Positions 8,544 to 16,325 of a DNA stretch of 64,000 nt are shown here, piece by piece. A program made the position numbers and the translations under genes. Under the pieces are notes generated by a model. The model was not told the DNA's origin. It worked only from the letters and a program-made list of their open reading frames with translations, and searched no databases. Numbering within the stretch: position 1 is the stretch's first letter; every line of letters begins with the position of its first letter. Origin of the DNA: Sphingomonas sp. LC-1 (GTDB lineage: Bacteria > Pseudomonadota > Alphaproteobacteria > Sphingomonadales > Sphingomonadaceae); the NCBI RefSeq assembly GCF_025371035.1, contig NZ_JANZXB010000002.1:390284-454283 (forward strand). Direction: 5' to 3'.

Positions 8544-9556
8544 TGCTGCCCCCCGACCATCCCCCCGTCCCGCGCGCCAAGATCGGCGTGCTCCTGATGA
8601 ACCTCGGCACGCCCGACGCGCCGGAGCCTCGGGCGGTGAAGCGGTATCTGGGCGAGTTCCTGTCGGATCGCCGGGTGATCGAGATTCCGGCTCTGCTGTG
8701 GCAGCCGATCCTGCGCGGTATCATCCTGAACACGCGGCCCAAGAAATCGGCCCATGCCTATTCTCTGGTGTGGCGCGACGACGGCTCGCCCCTGGCCGCG
8801 ATCACGCGGGCGCAGGCGGAGGCGGTGAAGGATATGTTCGGGCCCGGCGTGCTGGTCGACTGGGCGATGCGCTATGGCCGCCCCGCCATCGCCGAGCGGG
8901 TCCAGGCGATGAAGGATGCCGGGTGCGAGCGTATATTGCTCGCCCCGCTTTACCCGCAATATTGCGCGGCGACGACTGCGACCGCCAATGACAAGGCGTT
9001 CGCGCATCTGGCGACGATGCGCTGGCAACCGGCGATTCGCACCCTGCCGCCTTATTATGACGATCCTCTCTATATCAATGCGCTGAAGACCCAGTTGGAG
9101 GCGCAGCTTGCCGTTCTGGATTTCGAGCCCGAGGCGATCGTCGCCAGCTTCCACGGCATGCCGCAACGGACGCTCGAACTGGGCGACCCCTATCATTGCC
9201 ATTGCCGCAAGACCGCGCGCCTGCTGGCCGAGGCAATGAAGGACACGCTGAGCGGCCGCGAGTTGCTGGTCGCCTTCCAGTCGCGCTTCGGCCGCGCCAA
9301 ATGGCTCGAACCCGCGACCGATGTGACGCTGGAGGCCTTGCCCGGGCGCGGGATTCGCAAGGTGGCCATTTTGGCTCCGGGCTTTTCGGCGGACTGCATC
9401 GAGACGCTCGAGGAGCTGGCGATTCGCGGGCGCGAAAGTTTCGAGGGCGCGGGCGGCACTCACTTCGCCTATCTGCCGTGCCTCAACGATAGCGAGATCG
9501 GCGTGACGATGCTGCGCGGATTGATCGAACGCGAACTGCAAGGCTGGTTGCCGTAG
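8543..9556 (+). CDS. hemH: Ferrochelatase
   Basis: A 337-residue enzyme that inserts ferrous iron into protoporphyrin IX, the last step of protoheme synthesis. Seen: the N-terminal KIGVLLMNLGTPDAPEP, then VIEIPALLWQPI, the active-site histidine motif VASFHGMPQRTLELGDPYHC, and the C-terminal APGFSADCIETLEELAIRG with the conserved Glu. The frame is open further upstream inside the preceding gene, but the ATG at 8543 overlapping its stop gives the normal family N-terminus. Coupling to a molybdopterin oxidoreductase is unusual for a heme gene and may only reflect shared transcription. Confidence 0.96.
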   Translation: MLPPDHPPVPRAKIGVLLMNLGTPDAPEPRAVKRYLGEFLSDRRVIEIPALLWQPILRGIILNTRPKKSAHAYSLVWRDDGSPLAAITRAQAEAVKDMFGPGVLVDWAMRYGRPAIAERVQAMKDAGCERILLAPLYPQYCAATTATANDKAFAHLATMRWQPAIRTLPPYYDDPLYINALKTQLEAQLAVLDFEPEAIVASFHGMPQRTLELGDPYHCHCRKTARLLAEAMKDTLSGRELLVAFQSRFGRAKWLEPATDVTLEALPGRGIRKVAILAPGFSADCIETLEELAIRGRESFEGAGGTHFAYLPCLNDSEIGVTMLRGLIERELQGWLP

Positions 9557-9641
9557 CGTTATATTAGCTTTCGTCCCGGCTTTGCCATTGCGGATGGCGT
9601 GTGCCCCTTTTAAGCCACAATCGACAATTGGGAGAGGTTTG

Positions 9642-10364
9642 ATGGCACGGGTCGCGATTGTGACGGGTGGTACGCGCGGTATTGGCGAGGCGATCAGCCT
9701 GGCCTTGAAGGAGGCGGGGGTCACCGTCGCCGCCAATTATGCGGGCAATGACGAACGCGCCCGCGAATTCTCCGAACGGACCGGCATCAAGGCCTATAAA
9801 TGGGACGTCGCGGACCATGACGCGGTGCAGGCCGGCGTCGCGCAGGTGGCCGAGGAACTGGGCCCGGTCGACATCGTGGTCAACAATGCGGGCATCACCC
9901 GCGACGGCACGCTGCTCAAGATGACCTACCAGATGTGGAAGGAGGTCATGGACACCAATTTGGGTGGCTGCTTCAATATGGCCAAGGCGGTCTTCCCCGG
10001 CATGCGCGAGCGCAAATGGGGCCGTATCGTCAATATCGGTTCGATCAACGGCCAGGCAGGCCAATATGGTCAGGTCAACTATGCCGCCGCCAAGTCGGGC
10101 ATCCATGGCTTCACCAAGGCGCTGGCGCAGGAAGGGGCGCGGTTCGGCGTCACCGTCAACGCGATCGCGCCGGGCTATATCGACACCGACATGGTCGCCG
10201 CCGTTCCCGCCGACGTGCTGGAAAAGATCGTCGCCAAGATTCCGGTCGGCCGCCTGGGCCAGGCGCATGAGATCGCGCGCGGCGTGGCCTTCCTGTGCTC
10301 GGACGAGGCGGGCTTTGTCACCGGCTCGACCCTGTCGATCAATGGCGGTCAGCATATGTATTGA
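9642..10364 (+). CDS. phbB: Acetoacetyl-CoA reductase (SDR family)
   Basis: A 240-residue short-chain dehydrogenase that reduces acetoacetyl-CoA to (R)-3-hydroxybutyryl-CoA with NADPH for polyhydroxybutyrate synthesis. Seen: the nucleotide motif TGGTRGIG near residue 10, NNAGITRDGTLLKMTYQMW, the catalytic Ser in NIGSINGQAGQ, and Tyr/Lys in YAAAKSG; the C-terminus GSTLSINGGQHMY is the PhbB signature that separates it from FabG. GGGAGAGG lies just upstream of the ATG, so this start is preferred to the upstream in-frame one at 9582. No PHA synthase or thiolase lies nearby. A hairpin terminator follows. Confidence 0.94.
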   Translation: MARVAIVTGGTRGIGEAISLALKEAGVTVAANYAGNDERAREFSERTGIKAYKWDVADHDAVQAGVAQVAEELGPVDIVVNNAGITRDGTLLKMTYQMWKEVMDTNLGGCFNMAKAVFPGMRERKWGRIVNIGSINGQAGQYGQVNYAAAKSGIHGFTKALAQEGARFGVTVNAIAPGYIDTDMVAAVPADVLEKIVAKIPVGRLGQAHEIARGVAFLCSDEAGFVTGSTLSINGGQHMY

Positions 10365-10374
10365 GGAATGCAAG

Positions 10375-10408
10375 AACGCCGACCTCCCCGGTCAGGGAGA
10401 TCGGCGTT
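10375..10408. terminator. Hairpin terminator after phbB
   Basis: Arms AACGCCGACCTCCC and GGGAGATCGGCGTT pair over 14 bases with one mismatch and a six-base loop, ten bases after the phbB stop. There is no T-run. A second GC-rich inverted repeat follows near 10441-10470 before the convergent gene. Confidence 0.6.
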
Positions 10409-10476
10409 CCGTCCTCGATACGCTACGCGAGGAGAGCAAGGGCGGGTGGGCCGGTGGGCCCGCCCGCCCTATTCGT

Positions 10477-10815
10477 TTAACCGCAATAGCCCGGACGGCC
10501 CGACCGCTCGATCGCCCGGCCCGCCAGCGCCCCCGCGCCGCCGCCGATCAGCGTGCCCAGCGTGCGGTCGCCCTGCGTGTCGATGGTCCGGCCCAGCAGG
10601 CCGCCCGCGACGGCGCCCACGATGGTGCCCGTCGTGCCCGAACGGCGGCACTTCTGGCTGCGATATTCCGCCGCCGCGCCGTCGCGATAGCCGCGATCAT
10701 AGCGATCGGCATGATAGGCCCGACGATAGCGGTGCGCATCCGCCGCGGTGGCGGGCAGGACGGCGCCGCCGATCATCGCCAGCGTGGTCGCGGCCAGGGT
10801 CAGGGTCTTCATCAT
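10477..10815 (-). CDS. Glycine zipper 2TM domain protein
   Basis: A 112-residue exported protein. Seen: a signal peptide (MMKTLTLAATTLAMIGGAVLPATAAD), a Tyr/Arg/Asp-rich middle, then the glycine-zipper segment GTIVGAVAGGLLGRTI and GTLIGGGAGALAGRAIE. The fold is that of the Rick_17kDa-like outer-membrane antigens. Two cysteines (in QKCRRSG and the C-terminal YCG) could form a disulfide. GGGAG lies seven bases before the first ATG. Function is unknown; related proteins sit in the outer membrane. Convergent with phbB. Confidence 0.85.
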   Translation of the reverse strand: MMKTLTLAATTLAMIGGAVLPATAADAHRYRRAYHADRYDRGYRDGAAAEYRSQKCRRSGTTGTIVGAVAGGLLGRTIDTQGDRTLGTLIGGGAGALAGRAIERSGRPGYCG

Positions 10816-11005
10816 GGTCTCACTCCCGAAACGTCATCGATCGACGGTCCCGTCCGTCGTCGTTGAAGCCGTAATGATCGATTCGGATTGAGCGCTTCCT
10901 GAATGCCGCGGTTATCCGCCGTTCAGCTATCCGCCCGTCGGGTGACGGGGCCGCGTCGAAAACGAATAAGGCTGTCGTGCTGCGCCGCAGCGCGTATGAG
11001 GCGTC

Positions 11006-12019
11006 ATGCGCATCCTCCTGTCCTGCCTGTTGATTCTGGCCTTGGTGCCGGGATGGGCGGGGCGTGATCGCCTGCCCCTTTATGAAGGCGCACCGCAGAT
11101 GGATGCGCATCGGGTCGCGCTGGACCCGCATGATCCGTCGCGGCGTCGGCTGGGTGCGCTGACCTATCTGGGCGGGGTCGAATTGACCGGGCGATCCCCG
11201 GCCTTTGGCGGGTTCTCGTCACTGACCGTCTCTGGCGAGCATTTCATGCTGCTCAGCGATGGGGGCAATGTCGCGCGTTTCACCATGGGGGCCGATTGGA
11301 AGCCGCATGGCCTGCGCTTCGACAATCTTCCCTCGGGGCCTGCGAACGGATGGCTCAAATCCGATCGGGACAGCGAGTCGCTGGCGGTCGATCCGACCAC
11401 GGGCACGCTGTGGGTGGGGTTCGAGAATTTCAACCAGATCTGGCGCTACGCCCCCGACTTCGCCCGTGCGGAGGGCTATGTCGCGCCACCCGCCATGGCG
11501 GACTGGCCCGGCAATGGCGGTCCCGAATCGCTTGCGCGGATGCCCGATGGGCGATTCGTCACCATCTCGGAAGAAGCGAGGATCGACCGCCCGCGCTGGC
11601 GGGGCAGCGCGGAGGCGCGCCGGTGGAGTCGCCAAGGGTTGATCTTCGCGGGCGATCCGCTGCGCCACCGGCCCCGGCGTTTCGCCTATATGGTCTCGCC
11701 AAATCACGATGTCGCGGACGTGGCCGCGCTGCCCGATGGCGCGCTGATCGTGGTCGAGCGGCAATTCCGCCTGCCATTCCGCTTTTCGAATCGCATCATG
11801 TACGTACCCGCCGCCGAGGTCGCGCCGGGGCGGGTGGCGCGGGGGCGCCTGCTGGCGGAACTCGACGCGCCGCTGATCCACGACAATTTCGAGGGGGTGG
11901 CGGTGACCCATGAAGCCGGGGCAACGATCCTGTGGCTGGTGTCGGATGACAACCAGTTTCCGTTAGAGCGCACCTATCTATTGAAATTCCGGCTGGATCG
12001 GCGGCCCGCAGAGCGGTGA
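11006..12019 (+). CDS. Esterase-like activity of phytase family protein
   Basis: A 337-residue secreted protein with a short signal peptide (MRILLSCLLILALVPGWAG). It contains the beta-propeller-like 'esterase-like activity of phytase' domain: LTYLGGVELTGRSPAFGGFS, FMLLSDGGNVARF, DSESLAVDPTTGTLWVGFEN, GPESLARMPDGRFVTISEE, and the C-terminal IHDNFEGVAV…LVSDDN. Members hydrolyse phosphoesters or are uncharacterised; no direct substrate evidence is visible here. It stands alone between two minus-strand genes, and the 190 bases upstream must hold its promoter. Confidence 0.85.
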   Translation: MRILLSCLLILALVPGWAGRDRLPLYEGAPQMDAHRVALDPHDPSRRRLGALTYLGGVELTGRSPAFGGFSSLTVSGEHFMLLSDGGNVARFTMGADWKPHGLRFDNLPSGPANGWLKSDRDSESLAVDPTTGTLWVGFENFNQIWRYAPDFARAEGYVAPPAMADWPGNGGPESLARMPDGRFVTISEEARIDRPRWRGSAEARRWSRQGLIFAGDPLRHRPRRFAYMVSPNHDVADVAALPDGALIVVERQFRLPFRFSNRIMYVPAAEVAPGRVARGRLLAELDAPLIHDNFEGVAVTHEAGATILWLVSDDNQFPLERTYLLKFRLDRRPAER

Positions 12020-12144
12020 TTCGTTGGGGCTTGGGGTTTCGCCTGGGCCGTCCAGTGGACGACAAGCCAGTCGCTCAGGATAAAATTCGATGCCCGGTGC
12101 CGAAGCCGAAGGCGATACCCGACCCACATCTTGACCCCAACGAC

Positions 12145-12173
12145 GAAAACCCGCCGCTCCGAAGAGCGGCGGG
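12145..12173 (-). terminator. Rho-independent terminator of rpmB
   Basis: CCCGCCGCTC and GAGCGGCGGG form a perfect 10-bp stem with a CGAA loop as written on the plus strand. Read on the minus strand it is followed by TTTT, as expected for termination of rpmB, whose stop lies 30 bases before it. Confidence 0.85.
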
Positions 12174-12202
12174 CTTCAACCCGTCAACCGGCCTGTCGCG
12201 AA

Positions 12203-12511
12203 TTACGCGGCGGCGGCTTCGGTCTTGGCGGCGGCCAGCTTCTTGACGACGTCGCGCTTCAGGCGACGCACGCGCAGCGACAGCTGATCGTCCGAGGTCT
12301 TGACCAGCCAGTTGTCCAGGCCGCCATTATGCTCGACCGAACGCAGGCCGTGGGTCGAGACGCGCAGACGCACGCTCTTCTCCAGCGAATCGGAAATCAG
12401 CGTCACGTTCTGCAGATTCGGCAGGAACGTCCGCTTGGTCTTGTTGTTGGCGTGGGAAACATTGTTGCCCACCTGCCGGCCCTTGCCGGTCAGCTCGCAA
12501 ATGCGCGACAT
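12203..12511 (-). CDS. rpmB: 50S ribosomal protein L28
   Basis: A 102-residue ribosomal protein of the large subunit. Seen: the family start [24 protein letters not shown], then KRTFLPNLQ and [18 protein letters not shown], and a basic C-terminal helix. The alphaproteobacterial-length C-terminal extension ([22 protein letters not shown]) is present. AGGA lies upstream of the ATG at a normal distance. It is monocistronic, with a strong terminator after it. Confidence 0.98.
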   Translation of the reverse strand: MSRICELTGKGRQVGNNVSHANNKTKRTFLPNLQNVTLISDSLEKSVRLRVSTHGLRSVEHNGGLDNWLVKTSDDQLSLRVRRLKRDVVKKLAAAKTEAAAA

Positions 12512-12672
12512 GATCGTTATCCTGGTTTCAGGCAGTGCCCGGAAAGGCCGCGCCGATACCCCGTCCCGACAGGCACGTCAACCGATTCCCCATCGCGGCC
12601 CATCACATCGTCGTGCAACCGCCCTGTCGGCAGGCGCGTTGTTACGGCCACGAACCTGTTGGAGCCAGAGCC

Positions 12673-12885
12673 ATGCGCGCCTTTCTCGTCCTTATCGGCA
12701 TCGTCCTATTGCTGGCCGCAGGTGCCATGGCCATGGGCTGGATCAGCATCGACCAGACCCGCCCCGCCGTCGTCCAAGCCCCGGCCTTCCGCGCCGAAGG
12801 GCCCAAGGTGTCGGTCGGCACGACCCAGAAGACGGTAGAGGTGCCGACCGTCTCGGTCGAGAAGCCCGCCGACAACGCCCAGTAA
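12673..12885 (+). CDS. Small membrane-anchored protein of unknown function
   Basis: A 70-residue protein with one hydrophobic segment directly at the N-terminus (residues 3-25, AFLVLIGIVLLLAAGAMAMG) and a short polar tail ending in TVSVEKPADNAQ. The topology suggests a membrane-anchored periplasmic tail. The frame extends upstream to 12535, but that part lacks any hydrophobic or family character. Not recognised beyond this; similar small proteins occur next to tadA in sphingomonads (recollection, not checked). It lies 65 bases upstream of tadA. Confidence 0.65.
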   Translation: MRAFLVLIGIVLLLAAGAMAMGWISIDQTRPAVVQAPAFRAEGPKVSVGTTQKTVEVPTVSVEKPADNAQ

Positions 12886-12950
12886 GAAGTCGCGAGTCGC
12901 ATATCGTCTGCCCCCTTGTCCCGCTCGGCAGCGCGGGGCAGGTAGGAGCG

Positions 12951-13400
12951 ATGTTCCCGCTTCCCGCCCCGATGCGCGCCGCGCTCGATGCCGCTGTCCG
13001 GGCGGCGGCGGCGGGCGAAGTGCCGGTGGGCGCGGTGGTGGTCCGGAACGGCGAGATCGTGGCGGTCGCCGCCAATGCGCCGCGCCGACTGCACGATCCC
13101 ACCGCTCATGCCGAAATCCAGGCAATCCGCGCCGCCGCCGCGTCGCTCGGGCGCGACCGGCTGGAGGATTGCGACCTCTGGGTCACGCTGGAACCCTGCG
13201 CCATGTGTGCGGGCGCGATCGCCCATGCGCGAATCGTCCGCCTCTATTACGGTGCCAGCGACCCCAAGGGCGGGGCCGTTGAGCATGGCCCCCGTTTCTT
13301 CGCCCAACCGACATGCCATCACCGGCCCGAAATCTATACCGGCATCGGGGAAGGGGAGGCGGCGGCTCTGTTGCGCGATTTCTTCGCGGCGCGACGGTAA
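12951..13400 (+). CDS. tadA: tRNA(adenine-34) deaminase
   Basis: A 149-residue zinc deaminase that converts A34 to inosine in the tRNA-Arg(ACG) anticodon. Seen: the zinc and catalytic motif PTAHAEIQAIR, the second zinc motif EPCAMCAGAIAHARI, GASDPKGGAVEHGPRFF, and the C-terminal LLRDFFAARR. AGGAG lies four bases before the ATG at 12951. The open frame reaches far upstream, but that sequence is the reading shadow of rpmB and the small membrane gene. Length is typical of TadA rather than guanine or CMP deaminases. Confidence 0.95.
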   Translation: MFPLPAPMRAALDAAVRAAAAGEVPVGAVVVRNGEIVAVAANAPRRLHDPTAHAEIQAIRAAAASLGRDRLEDCDLWVTLEPCAMCAGAIAHARIVRLYYGASDPKGGAVEHGPRFFAQPTCHHRPEIYTGIGEGEAAALLRDFFAARR

Positions 13401-13407
13401 GGGAACA

Positions 13408-13620
13408 TCACTTCTGGCGTGGGTGGGCCGCGAACCGGCGCATAAGGCTCGTCACGAGGAAACCACTGGCTCCGCCGACCGCCGCCGCGCGCCAGAGCTG
13501 ATGAGGTGCGATATTCCAGCGATCGAGGATCGTCAGCGCCACAAACACGAAAACCCCGGTCAACAACGCCGGAGCCTAGCGGGCGGCAAGCCATCCTCCG
13601 ACCTTTTCGCGCGCCGCCAT
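13408..13620 (-). pseudogene. Small membrane protein gene with in-frame amber stop
   Basis: On the minus strand the ATG at 13618-13620 begins MAAREKVGGWLAAR and then meets TAG at 13576-13578. The same frame continues without further stops to TGA at 13408: APALLTGVFVFVALTILDRW, then a linker and GGASGFLVTSLMRRFAAHPR. The continuation has two hydrophobic segments and a basic end, like a small inner-membrane protein. Another in-frame ATG lies at 13647. Either the gene was interrupted by one base change (CAG or TGG to TAG), or a shorter protein starts at the TTG codons just after the stop. Convergent with tadA. No family was recognised. Confidence 0.55.
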
Positions 13621-13711
13621 ACCGGTTCGCCCTCTCTTTCCGATCATGACCGACAAATCAGATCGCGAGTGACATCGGCATGACGAGGGCATGACATGCG
13701 GCCGCCCAATG

Positions 13712-13744
13712 AAAAGGGCCCGGACGGCATTCCGTCCGAGCCCC
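13712..13744 (-). terminator. Terminator of the OmpA-like gene
   Basis: Arms around GGGCCCGGACGG and CCGTCCGAGCCC with a CATT loop. Read on the minus strand the stem is followed by TTTTC, 30 bases after the stop of the OmpA-like lipoprotein gene. Confidence 0.75.
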
Positions 13745-13773
13745 TCTTCACGCGGCGTCCGAGCGCCTCATCA

Positions 13774-14451
13774 TCAGCGCAGGTCGCCCTCGCGGATCGG
13801 AACGATCTTGATCTCGACCCGGCGGTTGGCGGCGCGGCCTTCCTCGGTGTCGTTCGAGGCGATCGGCTGCGACTTGCCGAAGCCGCGCGTGCCGATTCGG
13901 GCGGGCTGTACCCCGCGCGAGGCGAGATAGTCCGCCACCGACACCGCGCGCTGTTCGGACAGGCGCTGGTTATAGGCATCGCTGCCGGTCGAATCGGTAT
14001 GGCCGTACACGTCGATATAGGTCTGCTTATATTGCGACAGGATGTCGGCCACCTGGTCCAACGTCTGGCGGAACTGCGGCTGCACCGTCGACGAGTTATA
14101 GGCGAAGGTGATGCCCGAGGGCAGGTTCAGCAGCAGGTCGTCGCCCTGGCGAACCACCTGCACATCGGTGCCCGCGGTGCGGGCGCGCAGGTCGCGTTCC
14201 TGCTTGTCCATATACGCGCCGATCCCCGCCCCGGCGAGGCCGCCAATGCCGGCGCCCAGAATCTTCTCGGTCCGGTCGCGCCGACCGCCGACCAGATCGC
14301 CCAGCAGATAACCGCCCACCGCGCCGCCGATGCCGCCGATCGCGGCCTTGGAGAGACGCTGTTGACCGGTTTCGGGATCGGTGGTGCAGGCCGAGGTGGC
14401 GACGAGGGCGGACAGCGCAGCGGCAGTCAGAAACTTGGCGGGCAGTCGCAT
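13774..14451 (-). CDS. OmpA family lipoprotein with glycine-zipper domain
   Basis: A 225-residue outer-membrane lipoprotein. Seen: a lipoprotein signal ending ALVATSAC, a glycine zipper (KAAIGGIGGAVGGYLLGDLV, then GAGIGGLAGAGIGAYMD), and a C-terminal OmpA peptidoglycan-binding domain with YIDVYGHTDSTGSDAYNQRL and SEQRAVSVADYLASRGV. The OmpA domain carries the DAP-binding Asp and Arg. This YiaD-like layout links outer membrane and cell wall. The ATG at 14451 is eight bases from AAGGA and is preferred to those at 14457 and 14586. It has its own terminator. Confidence 0.92.
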   Translation of the reverse strand: MRLPAKFLTAAALSALVATSACTTDPETGQQRLSKAAIGGIGGAVGGYLLGDLVGGRRDRTEKILGAGIGGLAGAGIGAYMDKQERDLRARTAGTDVQVVRQGDDLLLNLPSGITFAYNSSTVQPQFRQTLDQVADILSQYKQTYIDVYGHTDSTGSDAYNQRLSEQRAVSVADYLASRGVQPARIGTRGFGKSQPIASNDTEEGRAANRRVEIKIVPIREGDLR

Positions 14452-14595
14452 AAACATGATCCTTGTTAGTTTTGGACGGCGTCTCGACCCCCGGAACGCC
14501 GCGTCGGACCGCCTTGTTCCGCAGGTGAACTGAACGGAACATGACGAGAGGAGTTGTCGAAGCCCTGTCCGGCCCGCTATGAGCACCTCACAACG

Positions 14596-15897
14596 ATGGC
14601 AACGCTGCCCCCCTTTCCGTGGATCGACGTCCTCATCATCCTCGCGCTCGTCGCGTTGAACGGGGCGTTCGCGATGAGCGAACTGGCGATCGTATCCGCC
14701 CGGCGTGCCCGGCTGGAGGCGATGGCGCGAAGCGGGCGCAAGGGGGCGCAGGCCGCGCTCACCCTGGCCGCCGATCCGGGCAAGTTCCTGTCGACCGTTC
14801 AGATCGGGATTACCCTGACCGGGATCATCGCAGGCGCCTATTCCGGGGCGAGCCTGGGCACGCCCACGGCGGCCCGGTTGCAGGCCTGGGGCGTGCCCGC
14901 CGCCACCGCCGCGACGCTGGGCTTCGCGCTGGTCATCGGGCTAACCACCTATGCCTCGCTGATCCTGGGCGAACTGGTCCCCAAGCAATTCGCGCTGCGC
15001 AAGCCCGAGCCGATCGCCGCCTTCGTCGCGGTGCCGATGCGCTGGCTGGCCATCGTCACCGCGCCGATCGTCTGGGTGCTCGATTCGACCAGCGGGGTGA
15101 TCTTCAAGCTGCTTGGCCTGAATCGCGACAATGAGGATCAGGTGACGGCCGAGGAACTGCACCTGATCGTCGCCGAGGCGTCCAAGTCCGGCGTCATCGA
15201 GGAGCATGAGCGCTCGATCATTTCGGGCGTGGTGCGGCTGGCCGACCGGCCGGTGCGCGAAGTGATGACGCCGCGTACCGAGATCGACTGGCTCGACTGC
15301 ACCCTGGATGACGAGGCGATCCGCGCCAAGCTGCTGGAAAGCCCGCGCACCCGCCTGCCGGTGGGCGAAGGGTCGATCGACGCGGTGGTCGGCGTGGTCC
15401 AGGCGCGCGACATCGCCATGGCACTGTTCCGGGGCGAGCGGCTCGACCTGAAGCAGTTGATGCGCAAGGCGCCCGTCGTCATCGACCGGATCGACGCGAT
15501 GGACGTGCTGCTGGCGCTGCGCCAGGCCGAGGTGCCGATGGCGCTGATCCATGACGAGTACGGCCATTTCGAAGGGATCGTGACCCCGTCCGATCTGCTG
15601 GCGGCGATCGCGGGCGAATTCGCCTCCGACGCCGATCCGGGCGATGCGCCCTCGGTGGTCGAGCGTGACGACGGATCGCTGCTGGTCGCGGGGACGATGG
15701 CGGCGGATGCGCTGGCCGACCGACTGGGCATCGACCTGCCCGACGACCGCGATTATGCGACCGTGGCCGGGCTGGCGCTCGCCGTATTCCGCCATCTGCC
15801 CGGCGAGGGCGAGAGTTTCGTCGAGCAGGGCTGGCGCTTCGAAGTGGTCGATCTCGACGGGCGGCGGATCGACAAGCTGCTGGTCAGCGAGGCTTAG
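14596..15897 (+). CDS. Hemolysin family protein (CNNM + CBS + CorC/HlyC domains)
   Basis: A 433-residue membrane protein. Order of domains: an N-terminal CNNM (DUF21) region with about four hydrophobic segments (FPWIDVLIILALVALNGAFA through VIGLTTYASLILGELVPKQF), two CBS domains around residues 200-330 (VREVMTPRTEIDWLD; DVLLALRQAEVPMALIHDEY), and a C-terminal CorC_HlyC domain ending FEVVDLDGRRIDKLLV. Members export Mg2+/Co2+ or are of unclear role; 'hemolysin' is historical. The start is uncertain: the frame opens at a TTG at 14554 right after GAGAGGAG, whereas the ATG at 14596 lacks a good ribosome site. The 3' end overlaps the next, convergent gene by 14 bases. Confidence 0.88.
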   Translation: MATLPPFPWIDVLIILALVALNGAFAMSELAIVSARRARLEAMARSGRKGAQAALTLAADPGKFLSTVQIGITLTGIIAGAYSGASLGTPTAARLQAWGVPAATAATLGFALVIGLTTYASLILGELVPKQFALRKPEPIAAFVAVPMRWLAIVTAPIVWVLDSTSGVIFKLLGLNRDNEDQVTAEELHLIVAEASKSGVIEEHERSIISGVVRLADRPVREVMTPRTEIDWLDCTLDDEAIRAKLLESPRTRLPVGEGSIDAVVGVVQARDIAMALFRGERLDLKQLMRKAPVVIDRIDAMDVLLALRQAEVPMALIHDEYGHFEGIVTPSDLLAAIAGEFASDADPGDAPSVVERDDGSLLVAGTMAADALADRLGIDLPDDRDYATVAGLALAVFRHLPGEGESFVEQGWRFEVVDLDGRRIDKLLVSEA

Positions 15898-16246
15898 GGG
15901 CGGCTCCACTTCCGGCCCGGTGCGGCTCTCCGGTAAAGCCGATCCGCTCGAACCCCGCCCTCTGGGCGAAATAGATGATTCCCCCGATGCAGCGATAGGG
16001 AAGGGCGGGGCCACCGACGATCGAGGCCGTCGCCCAGCTTTTGCGCAGATCTTGCAGCTTCGCCGTCATGGTCGCGCTGTCCTTCGGCAGGATGAAGGAC
16101 TCTCCTTCGATATGCACGAGGCAAGTGTTGGGTGGTGTGTAAGTCGTAGTGATAGCGAGATCTTTGGGTTCTTGTTCGATCGCCATGCCTGTTCCGGCAA
16201 ACACAAGGGCCGCCATAGCGATAGTGATCGACCATAACCTCATCAT
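15884..16246 (-). CDS. Secreted protein with ExbD/TolR-like periplasmic domain
   Basis: A 120-residue protein with a signal peptide (MMRLWSITIAMAALVFAGTG). The mature part, from CLVHIEGESFILPKDS to the last 35 residues (LPYRCIGGIIYFAQRAGFER then IGFTGEP), resembles the periplasmic half of ExbD/TolR, in which a 'vpY..v..vm..a..aG...igl.tEP' segment is characteristic. It lacks the usual ExbD transmembrane Asp segment. Cysteines in NTCLVH and PYRCIG may pair. The role is unknown. It overlaps the end of the CNNM gene by 14 bases. Confidence 0.6.
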   Translation of the reverse strand: MMRLWSITIAMAALVFAGTGMAIEQEPKDLAITTTYTPPNTCLVHIEGESFILPKDSATMTAKLQDLRKSWATASIVGGPALPYRCIGGIIYFAQRAGFERIGFTGEPHRAGSGAAPKPR

Positions 16247-16325
16247 GACAGGCTATCGATAGTCATAGCTGCATGCAATATCGCTAAAAAGCGCGAGCGC
16301 CGATAATTGTCTTACCGGTTGTCGG

